A stretch of 59,640 nt of DNA from Cryobacterium sp. GTDB lineage: Bacteria; Actinomycetota; Actinomycetes; Actinomycetales; Microbacteriaceae. Every line of letters begins with the position of its first letter. Position 1 is the first letter of the stretch. The position numbers and the translations under genes were made by a program. The DNA lies in the NCBI GenBank assembly GCA_019638935.1, contig JAHBSW010000011.1, positions 1 to 59,640 of the forward strand. Direction: 5' to 3'. Under the pieces are notes generated by a model, which had not been told where the DNA came from, did not search any database, and was given only the letters and a program-made list of their open reading frames with translations. Positions 52,850-59,640 of this stretch are shown piece by piece.

Positions 52850-53139
52850 TCGGCGCCGTCTTCCGCTGGTACGTCGAGCTCGGAGGCGATGAGGGCGGCG
52901 AACTCATCGGCCACGGCGTCTGCGTCATTGCCGCTCACGGTGATCGTGAGCTCATCGCCCGCAGAGACGCCCATCGCGAGCAGCAGCAGCAGGCTCGCGG
53001 CGTTGGCCTGCTTGCCGGCCGCCGACTCAAGGGTGATGGAATGGCCGCTCTCCGCTGCGGCTTTGGCGATGACAGCCGCGGGTCGCGCGTGCATCCCGAC
53101 GGCCGAGCCGAATTCGACGGTTCTTGTGGTCTCCGGCAT
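52846..53139 (-). CDS. ptsH: HPr phosphocarrier protein
   Basis: Carries phosphate from EI to sugar EIIs. The active His is in VGMHARPAAVIAKAA; the regulatory-Ser region reads GKQANAASLLLLLAMG. 97 aa, slightly long because of an acidic tail (PAEDGAD). Next to the DeoR gene and ptsI, forming a full general PTS set with the mannitol genes. Confidence 0.93.
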   Translation of the reverse strand: MPETTRTVEFGSAVGMHARPAAVIAKAAAESGHSITLESAAGKQANAASLLLLLAMGVSAGDELTITVSGNDADAVADEFAALIASELDVPAEDGAD

Positions 53140-53168
53140 TGCACCCTCCCGATGTCAGTTCCAGAATC

Positions 53169-53951
53169 CTACGACACCGGATGCCGGTTTCCCGCTTGCA
53201 CGACATCCGGTCCCGCTGCCTCGATCTCGAGGACGAGGTCCTGGTTGACGGCGGAATCGGTGATGATCGTGTCGATCGCACCGAGCGGGGCGATGCGCCC
53301 GAACTCCTCACGGCCGAACTTCGTGTGATCGGCTAGCACGATGCTGCGCTTCGCCGCCTTGATGAGCGCGAGCTTCACGGCCGCTTCGGCGATGTTGTGG
53401 GTGGTGAGTCCGCGCTCCGGGGTGATGCCGTTGACACTGAGGAACGCGACGTCGACACTCACCATGCTCACCATCTGGTGAGTCCAGGTGCCGACGGCGG
53501 CGCGCGAGGTCTGTCTGACCGAGCCGCCGAGCATGAGCAGCTCGATGTCCTCCCGTCCGGAGAGCGCGATGGCGACGGGGATGGAGTGCGTGACGACCGT
53601 GAGGTTTCGATCGGCGGGGAGCAGTTCGGCGAATCTGATCGTCGTCGTGCCCGCATCGATGATGATCGACCCGCCGTCGGGAAGCTCTTCGAGCGCCGCT
53701 GTCGCGATGGCGAGCTTCTCGGTGTCGAGCAGCTCCCCGCGGTCGGCGACCGCCGAGCTCATGACGCTTCTCTCGACCGGGATGGCGCCGCCGTGAGCCC
53801 GTCGTACGAGCCCGCGACGCTCGAGACTGGTCAGGTCGCGACGGATCGTCTCGGGCGTCACATCGAGGAGCTCCGCGAGCTCCCGCACGTCGACGCGCCC
53901 GTTGGAGCGTGCCTGCTCGAGGATCGCCTGGTGGCGTTCTGGCGCGTACAT
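53169..53951 (-). CDS. DeoR-family sugar regulator, 260 aa
   Basis: HTH_DeoR domain (MYAPERHQAILEQARSNGRV, VRELAELLDVTPETIRRDL, RRGLVRRAHGG), then the sugar-phosphate-binding DeoRC domain (SIIIDAGTTTIRFAELLP, VVTHSIPVAIAL, IVLADHTKFG). ATG at 53951 is chosen (GGAG upstream). Probably controls the flanking ptsI-mtl genes through the repeats at 54033-54078; the effector (a mannitol or hexitol phosphate) is inferred from context. Confidence 0.9.
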   Translation of the reverse strand: MYAPERHQAILEQARSNGRVDVRELAELLDVTPETIRRDLTSLERRGLVRRAHGGAIPVERSVMSSAVADRGELLDTEKLAIATAALEELPDGGSIIIDAGTTTIRFAELLPADRNLTVVTHSIPVAIALSGREDIELLMLGGSVRQTSRAAVGTWTHQMVSMVSVDVAFLSVNGITPERGLTTHNIAEAAVKLALIKAAKRSIVLADHTKFGREEFGRIAPLGAIDTIITDSAVNQDLVLEIEAAGPDVVQAGNRHPVS

Positions 53952-54032
53952 GGGGCTCCGGTGTCGCGGTAAGGGTCGGTGGTCGAATCCCAGTGTAGGG
54001 AACAGCTTCGCTCGCAGGAATCGCAAATAGTC

Positions 54033-54078
54033 ACAAACAAATGTCTACTTCGTTAGTTTTATCTTTGAATTTGTTTGT
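54033..54078. promoter_or_regulatory. DeoR-type operator, inverted repeats
   Basis: ACAAACAAAT (54033-54042) and ATTTGTTTGT (54069-54078) are perfect inverted copies, with a further TTGTTTGT overlap to 54082. They lie between the divergent deoR and ptsI genes. Runs of TTTGT are typical for DeoR-family binding sites. Confidence 0.7.
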
Positions 54079-54145
54079 TTGTCAACCGAATTCGCGGTAC
54101 TCTCTGGGACAAGTCAGAACACGGCACGCAACGAAGGGGTCTGTG

Positions 54146-55801
54146 ATGCGGGAACTCAGCGGTATCGGAGTGGGTCGGGGCATTGCCACGGGCCCCGTGC
54201 TGAGAATGCCGGATCCCCTGCCCGAACCCTCGACCGCCCCGCGCGGCGGCACCGCCGAGGCGGAGCGCGCCGCCGTCGCGGACGCGCTCGCCGCGGTCGC
54301 TGCAGAGCTCACCGCCCGAGGCCAGCAGGCCGGTGGGGAGGCCAAGGACGTTCTCGACGCACAGGCGATGATGGCGCAGGACCCCGGACTCGTCGACGAT
54401 CTCCACGCGAGGATCGAAGCCGGTAGCACGGGAGAGCGAGCCGTGTTCGAGGCCTTCGCCGCCTTCCAGCAGATCCTCGCCGGCATGGGCGGCTATCTCG
54501 GCGAACGAGCCGCCGATCTCGCGGATGTCGCGCAACGCGTCATCGCCGCCCTGCGCGGCGTGCCGGCGCCAGGAGTTCCCACCGCCGATCATCCGTTCGT
54601 GCTCGTCGCCCACGACCTCGCCCCGGCGGACACCGCGCTCCTCGACCTCGACCGCGTCGTCGCCCTCGTGACCCGCGACGGCGGTCCCACCTCGCACACC
54701 GCGATCCTCGCCAGGGCGAAGTCCATCACCGCGGTCGTCGGCGTGGCCGGTGCGGACGAGCTCTCCGACGGTGACATCGTGCTCGTCGACGCGGCATCCG
54801 GCCTCGTGATCGTCGACCCCGACAAGGCGCACCTCGCCGCCGCGAAGACGCGAACCGAGGAACTCGCCAAGACCTCCACCGCGCCCATCACCGATGGGGC
54901 GCTCGCGGATGGCACGCCCGTGCCGCTTCTCGCCAATCTCGGCAGCCCGAAGGATGCCGCACGGGCGGTCGAGCTCGGAGCCGAGGGCGTCGGGCTGTTT
55001 CGCACGGAGTTCCTGTTCCTCGATCGCGAGCAAGCACCCACCGTCGACGAGCAGCGGGCAGACTACGAAGCGGTGCTTGCCGCGTTCCCGGGCAAGAAGG
55101 TCGTCGTTCGCTGCCTCGATGCGGGCGCAGACAAGCCGCTCGCCTTTCTGAGCGATGCCGAGGAGGAGAACCCGGCTCTGGGCCTCCGCGGCCTGCGTGC
55201 CCTGCGTGCGAATGAAGCGATCCTTCGCGACCAACTGGTCGCTCTCGCCGCCGCTCAGGAGAACACGGAGGCCGATCTCTGGGTCATGGCTCCCATGGTC
55301 GCGGATGCCGACGAAGCCGAGTACTTCACCTCGCTTGCGAAGGAGCTCGGCATCCGAGTCGCCGGCGTCATGGCCGAGGTGCCCTCCATCGCACTCGTCG
55401 CGGAGCAGGTCGCCGAGGTCACCGACTTCGTGAGCATCGGCACGAACGACCTCACCCAGTACACGATGGCGGCCGACCGCATGCTGGGCAGCGTCGCCGC
55501 CTACCAAGACCCCTGGCACCCGGCGGTTCTGCGGCTCGTCAAATTGATCGGCGACGCCGGTCGCGCGTCGGGCAAGCCGGTCGGAGTCTGCGGTGAAGCC
55601 GCGGCCGACCCGCTGCTCGCCGTCGTGCTCGTCGGGCTCGGCGTCACCACGCTCTCGATGACTCCCTCCGCGCTGGTCGACGTGCGGGCGGAGCTGCTGA
55701 AGCACACCCTTTCCGGAGCCGAGAAGCTCGCCCACGCCGCGCTCGCGGCCTCGACCGCCGCTGCCGCCCGCGTGGCCGTTGCCGCGGCATCCGCAGACTG
55801 A
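54146..55801 (+). CDS. ptsI: PTS enzyme I
   Basis: Phosphorylates HPr from phosphoenolpyruvate. The active His lies in TRDGGPTSHTAILAR. C-terminal PEP-binding blocks: GVGLFRTEFLFLDR, VVRCLDAGADKPL, FVSIGTNDLTQYTMAADR, CGEAAADP. 551 aa. ATG at 54146 (GAAGGGG upstream) is chosen over 54041. Confidence 0.95.
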   Translation: MRELSGIGVGRGIATGPVLRMPDPLPEPSTAPRGGTAEAERAAVADALAAVAAELTARGQQAGGEAKDVLDAQAMMAQDPGLVDDLHARIEAGSTGERAVFEAFAAFQQILAGMGGYLGERAADLADVAQRVIAALRGVPAPGVPTADHPFVLVAHDLAPADTALLDLDRVVALVTRDGGPTSHTAILARAKSITAVVGVAGADELSDGDIVLVDAASGLVIVDPDKAHLAAAKTRTEELAKTSTAPITDGALADGTPVPLLANLGSPKDAARAVELGAEGVGLFRTEFLFLDREQAPTVDEQRADYEAVLAAFPGKKVVVRCLDAGADKPLAFLSDAEEENPALGLRGLRALRANEAILRDQLVALAAAQENTEADLWVMAPMVADADEAEYFTSLAKELGIRVAGVMAEVPSIALVAEQVAEVTDFVSIGTNDLTQYTMAADRMLGSVAAYQDPWHPAVLRLVKLIGDAGRASGKPVGVCGEAAADPLLAVVLVGLGVTTLSMTPSALVDVRAELLKHTLSGAEKLAHAALAASTAAAARVAVAAASAD

Positions 55802-55874
55802 TCCACCACGAGGCAGTACCCCCGTCACCACCCATCACCACGGAATCCATCACACACAGAGAAGGAGAAGCACC

Positions 55875-57311
55875 ATGACAACGACGTCACCAACCCGAGC
55901 CCCGGGAGGAGCGCGCGTGGGAGTGCAGAAGTTCGGCGCATTCCTCAGCGGCATGATCATGCCGAACATCGCGGCGTTCATCGCCTGGGGGCTCATCACC
56001 GCGATGTTCATTCCCGACGGGTGGACCCCGAACGCCGACATCGCGACCCTCGTCGGCCCGATGATCGTCTACTTGCTGCCCCTTCTCATCGCGAACATGG
56101 GTGGGCGGATGATCTACGACACCCGCGGTGGAGTCGTCGCCGTGATTGCCACGATGGGTGTCATCGTCGGAACCGACATCCCCATGTTCCTCGGTGCCAT
56201 GATCGTCGGCCCGCTCGCCGCGTGGATCATGAAGCAGGTCGACAAGCTCTGGGCCGGCAAGATCAAGGCCGGATTCGAGATGCTCGTCGACAACTTCTCG
56301 GCAGGCATCCTCGGGGCTCTGCTCGCGATCGGCGCCTTCTTCGGAATCGCCCCGCTCGTCACCGGCCTGAGCAAGGCGCTCGAAGCAGTCGTCGACTGGC
56401 TCGTCAGCATCAGCCTGCTGCCGCTGCTGTCGATCTTCGTCGAGCCCGGCAAGGTGCTCTTCCTCAACAACGCGATCAACCACGGCGTGTTCACGCCGAT
56501 CGGTACGGCGCAGGCGGAATCGACGGGCAAGTCGCTGCTCTTCCTCGTCGAGGCGAACCCCGGCCCCGGCCTTGGACTGCTTCTGGCCTTCACGATCTTC
56601 GGTGTCGGGATGGCCCGAACGAGTGCACCCGGGGCGATCGTCATCCAGTTCCTCGGCGGTATCCACGAGATCTACTTCCCCTATGTGCTCATGAAGCCGA
56701 TCCTCGTGCTCTCGGTGATCGCCGGCGGCATGACGGGTGTGCTCACGAACGTCGTCTTCCAGTCGGGACTCGTCGCACCAGCATCCCCGGGCAGTATCTT
56801 CGCGGTGCTGGCGATGACCGAGCGAAACAGCTATCTGGGGGTCATCCTCTCCGTCGTGCTCGCTGCTGCGGTGACGTTCGCCGTCGCGGCGCTCATTCTG
56901 GCTGCGAGCCGCAAGAAAGACCTCGCCGCCGAACACGGAGGCGACCTCTCGGCTGCCGTTGCGCAGACCGAGGCGAACAAGGGCAAGAGCTCGAGCGTGC
57001 TCAGCGGCCTGGTCGGCACGGCGACCGCAACGAAGATCGAGAACGTGGTCTTCGCGTGCGACGCGGGCATGGGATCGAGCGCCATGGGTGCCTCGGTTCT
57101 GCGCAAGAAGCTCGAGAAAGCCGGAGTGAAGGGTGTTACCGTCACCAATAAGGCGATTGCCAACCTCGACGGCACGGAGGATCTCGTGATCACCCACAAG
57201 GACCTCACCGATCGGGCGAAGAAGGCGAGCGCCAACGCTGTGCACGTGTCGGTCGACAACTTCATGAACAGCCCGAAGTACGACGAGGTCGTCGACCTGC
57301 TCACGCAGTAG
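55875..57311 (+). CDS. mtlA: Mannitol PTS permease, EIICB
   Basis: Eight-span IIC domain (VQKFGAFLSGMIMPNIAAFI, AIVIQFLGGIHEIYFPYVLMKP) fused to a IIB domain with the phosphocysteine in VFACDAGMGSSAMG. No IIA domain; it is encoded by the next gene. 478 aa. GAAGGAGAAG before ATG 55875. 73 bases after ptsI. Confidence 0.94.
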   Translation: MTTTSPTRAPGGARVGVQKFGAFLSGMIMPNIAAFIAWGLITAMFIPDGWTPNADIATLVGPMIVYLLPLLIANMGGRMIYDTRGGVVAVIATMGVIVGTDIPMFLGAMIVGPLAAWIMKQVDKLWAGKIKAGFEMLVDNFSAGILGALLAIGAFFGIAPLVTGLSKALEAVVDWLVSISLLPLLSIFVEPGKVLFLNNAINHGVFTPIGTAQAESTGKSLLFLVEANPGPGLGLLLAFTIFGVGMARTSAPGAIVIQFLGGIHEIYFPYVLMKPILVLSVIAGGMTGVLTNVVFQSGLVAPASPGSIFAVLAMTERNSYLGVILSVVLAAAVTFAVAALILAASRKKDLAAEHGGDLSAAVAQTEANKGKSSSVLSGLVGTATATKIENVVFACDAGMGSSAMGASVLRKKLEKAGVKGVTVTNKAIANLDGTEDLVITHKDLTDRAKKASANAVHVSVDNFMNSPKYDEVVDLLTQ

Positions 57312-57344
57312 CGACCCGTCGTCAGAGAAACCAGGGAGTTCCCC

Positions 57345-57779
57345 ATGTCACAGGTGCTGAACCTCAGCCAGATCCGGATCGAGGGCGAGGCCACGACGAA
57401 GCTGGAGGCGATGCGAGAGGCGCATCAGATTCTCGTCGGGGCCGGGGCGGTCACCGCCGCGTACCTCCCCGCGATGCTCGAGCGTGAGGCATCCGTGTCT
57501 ACCTACATGGGGAACTTCCTGGCCATTCCGCACGGAACGAACGAGAGCAAGGAGGCGATTCTCACCTCCGCGCTCTCGTTCGTGCGGTACCGACAGCCCA
57601 TCGACTGGGATGGCAACCCGGTGCACTTCGTCGTCGGCATCGCGGGCGTCGAGAACGAGCACCTCGAGATCCTCTCCAAGATCGCGATCGTCTTCTCCGA
57701 CGACGACGAGGTCGCCGCCATGCTCGCGGCGGAGAGCGCCGAGGAGATCCTCGACATCCTCGGCGAGGTCAACTCCTGA
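57345..57779 (+). CDS. mtlF: Mannitol PTS EIIA
   Basis: Active His in NFLAIPHGTNESKEAIL, the mannitol/fructose EIIA signature. 144 aa, normal for a free EIIA. Its stop overlaps mtlD's ATG by one base. Confidence 0.93.
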   Translation: MSQVLNLSQIRIEGEATTKLEAMREAHQILVGAGAVTAAYLPAMLEREASVSTYMGNFLAIPHGTNESKEAILTSALSFVRYRQPIDWDGNPVHFVVGIAGVENEHLEILSKIAIVFSDDDEVAAMLAAESAEEILDILGEVNS

Positions 57780-58927
57780 TGAAGGCCGTGCACTTCGGTG
57801 CGGGCAACATCGGGCGCGGCTTCATCGGACTCGTTCTGCACGAGGCAGGGTACGAGGTCGTCTTCATCGATGTGAGCACCGAGCTCATCGGCGGGCTGCA
57901 GGAATCCAGCTCCTACGTGGTCCACGAGGTCGGCGAGGGGGCGAGAGACCACACCGTCGAACGGTACCGCGCCATTGACAGCGGGGCGAACCCGCACGCG
58001 GTCGTCGACGAGATCGCGACCGCCACCATGGTGACCACCGCGGTCGGGCCGGCCGTTCTTCGATTCGTCGCCCCGGCGATCGCCGAGGGCCTCCGCCGAC
58101 GGAGCGACAACCTGCCCCCGCTCGCCGTCATGGCGTGCGAGAACGCGATCAATGCGACGGATGCCCTGCGTGCCGAGATCGCGCAGGGAGTCCCCGAGCA
58201 GGAGCGCGATCACGTGCTCGCACGCGCCATCTTCGCCAACACCGCCGTCGACCGGATCGTTCCCGGGCAGGCAACAGGCTCTCTCGATGTGACGGTCGAG
58301 AGCTACTTCGAATGGGTCGTCGATCGCACGCCCTTCCGTGGGAGCGAGCCATCGATCCCCGGCGCGACCTATGTCGACGACCTGACGCCCTATATCGAAC
58401 GCAAGCTCTTCACCGTCAACACGGGGCATGCCACGATCGCCTATGTCGGTTTTCTCGCCGGCTCCTCCGGAATGGCCGAAGCGCTCGACGTACCCGCGGT
58501 AGGCGCCGCCGTGCGCGCGGTGCTGGATGAGACGAAGAAGCTGCTCGTCGCGAAGCACGGCGTCGATCCCGGCGAACAGCAGGACTATATCGACCGCATC
58601 CTTGCTCGCTTCGCCAACCGGCACCTGCCCGACACCGTCGATCGGGTCGGGCGGCAACCGCTCCGCAAGCTCGGCAGGCACGAGAGGTTCATCGGACCGG
58701 CCGCCGAACTCGCCGAGCGCGGCATCGCGCCCGTGGCGCTCCTCGACGCGGTGGGTGCCGCGCTGCGCTTCGACGTTCCCGAGGACGAGCAGAGCGTGCG
58801 GATGCGCGCCGACCTCGTCACCAAGCCCGCCGCGGAGTTCGCGCGCGAGGTCTACGGAATCGACGCGGGACATCCGCTGTTCGACGAACTCGTCCTGGTG
58901 ACGCAGAAGGCCGTCGACGAAGTGTAG
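57779..58927 (+). CDS. mtlD: Mannitol-1-phosphate 5-dehydrogenase
   Basis: Oxidises mannitol-1-P to fructose-6-P with NAD. N-terminal VHFGAGNIGRGFIGLVLHEAG (Rossmann), CENAINATDAL, and KLFTVNTGHATIAYVGFLAG carrying the catalytic Lys/His region. 382 aa. Completes the ptsI-mtlA-mtlF-mtlD operon. Confidence 0.95.
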   Translation: MKAVHFGAGNIGRGFIGLVLHEAGYEVVFIDVSTELIGGLQESSSYVVHEVGEGARDHTVERYRAIDSGANPHAVVDEIATATMVTTAVGPAVLRFVAPAIAEGLRRRSDNLPPLAVMACENAINATDALRAEIAQGVPEQERDHVLARAIFANTAVDRIVPGQATGSLDVTVESYFEWVVDRTPFRGSEPSIPGATYVDDLTPYIERKLFTVNTGHATIAYVGFLAGSSGMAEALDVPAVGAAVRAVLDETKKLLVAKHGVDPGEQQDYIDRILARFANRHLPDTVDRVGRQPLRKLGRHERFIGPAAELAERGIAPVALLDAVGAALRFDVPEDEQSVRMRADLVTKPAAEFAREVYGIDAGHPLFDELVLVTQKAVDEV

Positions 58928-58943
58928 TTCCCCGGGACGTCGT

Positions 58944-59357
58944 TCAGGCGTTGCATTGGGCGAGGCCGCCGACCCTGGCGCAGTCATCGACGCCGCGATA
59001 CAGGAACGCGTAGCCGAACTCCTGCCTGCCGCGGTTGCGTGTCGCGGACGTCTGCGGCGCGACCGAGCATGGGGCGCTCGCCGCCGTCATGGATACCGAC
59101 CTGCTTCTGGATATCGACACGCACCAGCTCGCCCGGTCGCGACACAACGCCTGAGCAGCGTCCACGACGCACCGATTGTCCGCTGCGTCACAGGTTGTCA
59201 GCCGGAATTCAGCGCAACCGGGGAATGTAAACGTACAGACACGGGTTGCTACCAGTACAGCATTACTTGAACATTCAAGTAATTTCTCGCATTTTCGATT
59301 GCACGTCTCAATTAGGGAGAAACACAATGAATGAGAACGCCGAGGTCCGATCGACAA
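58944..59357 (-). CDS. Possible small Cys-containing protein, uncertain
   Basis: An open minus-strand frame whose downstream half (58944 to about 59150) has strongly GC-rich third positions, while the upstream half does not. The end reads GYAFLYRGVDDCARVGGLAQC. No convincing start or ribosome-binding site; its 5' part overlaps the next gene. It may be the remnant of a native gene. No other gene is supported in 58928-59326. Confidence 0.25.
   Translation of the reverse strand: MSIGPRRSHSLCFSLIETCNRKCEKLLECSSNAVLVATRVCTFTFPGCAEFRLTTCDAADNRCVVDAAQALCRDRASWCVSISRSRSVSMTAASAPCSVAPQTSATRNRGRQEFGYAFLYRGVDDCARVGGLAQCNA
59262..59283. promoter_or_regulatory. Palindromic operator upstream of the MBL gene
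   Basis: ATTACTTGA-ACAT-TCAAGTAAT, a perfect 9-bp dyad, 44 bases before the ATG at 59327. The form fits TetR-family operators, so an unseen regulator downstream or elsewhere is likely. Confidence 0.6.
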
Positions 59358-59640
59358 TCGGTGCCACGTACGTCGAGCCGTCAGCAGACACGATCCTTCC
59401 GATCGGTTCGAAGATCGACGACCTGTATCGCCGCAACATGAGCAACCCCTATGTGCTGCAGCGCCTCTCCGAGCGTGCCTGGTGGGTGCAATCCTTCAAC
59501 TACGGCACCGTCTTCTATGTCGGTGACTCAGGAGTGCTCCTGTTCGACACGCTCGAGGGCGTCTACGACAGCATCACACAGGCGATCTCCTCCGTGACCG
59601 ACAAGCCCATCACCGCCGTCGTCTACCCGCACTACCACGC
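59327..59640 (+). CDS. MBL-fold metallo-hydrolase, N-terminal part (truncated by window)
   Basis: Begins at ATG 59327 with GGGAGA upstream and runs off the window. The N-terminal strand pattern WWVQSFNYGTVFYVGDSGVLLFDTLEG followed by ITAVVYPHYHA is the start of a metallo-beta-lactamase fold, HYHA being the first part of the HxHxDH motif. The exact subfamily (sulfatase, lactonase or hydrolase) cannot be told from 104 residues. Confidence 0.8.
   Translation, partial: MNENAEVRSTIGATYVEPSADTILPIGSKIDDLYRRNMSNPYVLQRLSERAWWVQSFNYGTVFYVGDSGVLLFDTLEGVYDSITQAISSVTDKPITAVVYPHYH

Noticed and set aside
54059-55831. 590-codon minus-strand frame in ptsI
   Set aside because: Shadow of enzyme I, which has all catalytic motifs on the plus strand.
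1-59640. CRISPR array
   Set aside because: No regularly spaced identical repeats with unique spacers; the only arrays are the 9-bp repeats at 35899 and the diverged units at 51172-51436.

Overview
The window is high-GC actinobacterial DNA. The tRNA-Ala, the resuscitation of family signatures such as CmtR and CsoR, leaderless-looking starts, frequent GTG starts with 4-base ATGA/GTGA overlaps and general codon use all suggest Microbacteriaceae or a close relative; this placement is an inference from style and families, not from a marker phylogeny.

Layout. 1-2166 is core chromosome: the end of rsfS, a hypothetical protein, a lipoprotein and tRNA-Ala(GGC). A 34-kb accessory element begins exactly at the 3' end of the tRNA. 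I find imperfect 18-bp inverted ends at 2172 and 36141, flanked by a 7-bp direct repeat (CACCCTG at 2165-2171 and 36142-36148), so 2172-36141 reads as one inserted element. Its left end carries a module of a DDE-type transposase-like protein, two tyrosine-recombinase-like proteins lacking catalytic residues, an HTH protein and several small unknowns (2389-8969). Next comes a Cd/Pb-type resistance operon (cmtR, P1B-type ATPase, cadD, lspA, thioredoxin-like; 9028-12758), then an IS3-family insertion sequence (13220-14523) sitting between two broken genes, one of them a remnant of a TIR-like defence effector. A large copper island follows (14730-32460): copper storage protein, SHOCT protein, thioredoxin/CcdA/ResB/CcsB cytochrome c maturation genes, phosphoketolase, csoR-copZ-copA, DUF305 and other lipoproteins, copB, an archaeal-type (type II) GAPDH and cueP. 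Three near-identical CsoR-type boxes (ATACCC-N5-GGGT) mark its promoters. The element closes with a leftward operon arsR-MFS-lgt-crcB-crcB.

Outside the right end lies a 1115-residue NACHT-type NTPase gene (36446-39793), a likely defence gene, and a decayed RelB/RelE-type toxin-antitoxin pair. From about 40.5 kb the sequence looks like core chromosome again: DUF2200, ArsR-SulP, a membrane protein with an HEIGH motif, a histidine phosphatase, a PQQ-like propeller protein, a multi-spanning membrane protein, a DUF3516 helicase, a DHA2 drug exporter, and a mannitol PTS locus (ptsH, DeoR regulator, ptsI, mtlA, mtlF, mtlD), ending in a truncated MBL-fold hydrolase.

How the genes work together. The copper genes cover sensing (CsoR), chaperoning (CopZ), export (CopA with CPC, CopB with CPH), periplasmic/extracytoplasmic binding (CueP, DUF305) and storage (Csp). 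Phosphoketolase plus an alternative GAPDH in the same island suggests, as an inference, a metabolic bypass for copper-poisoned glycolysis. The element also carries its own lgt and lspA, fitting the many lipoproteins it encodes. The most novel feature is the element itself: a tRNA-end-inserted transposon-like unit whose DDE protein is translationally coupled to a catalytically degenerate recombinase homologue.
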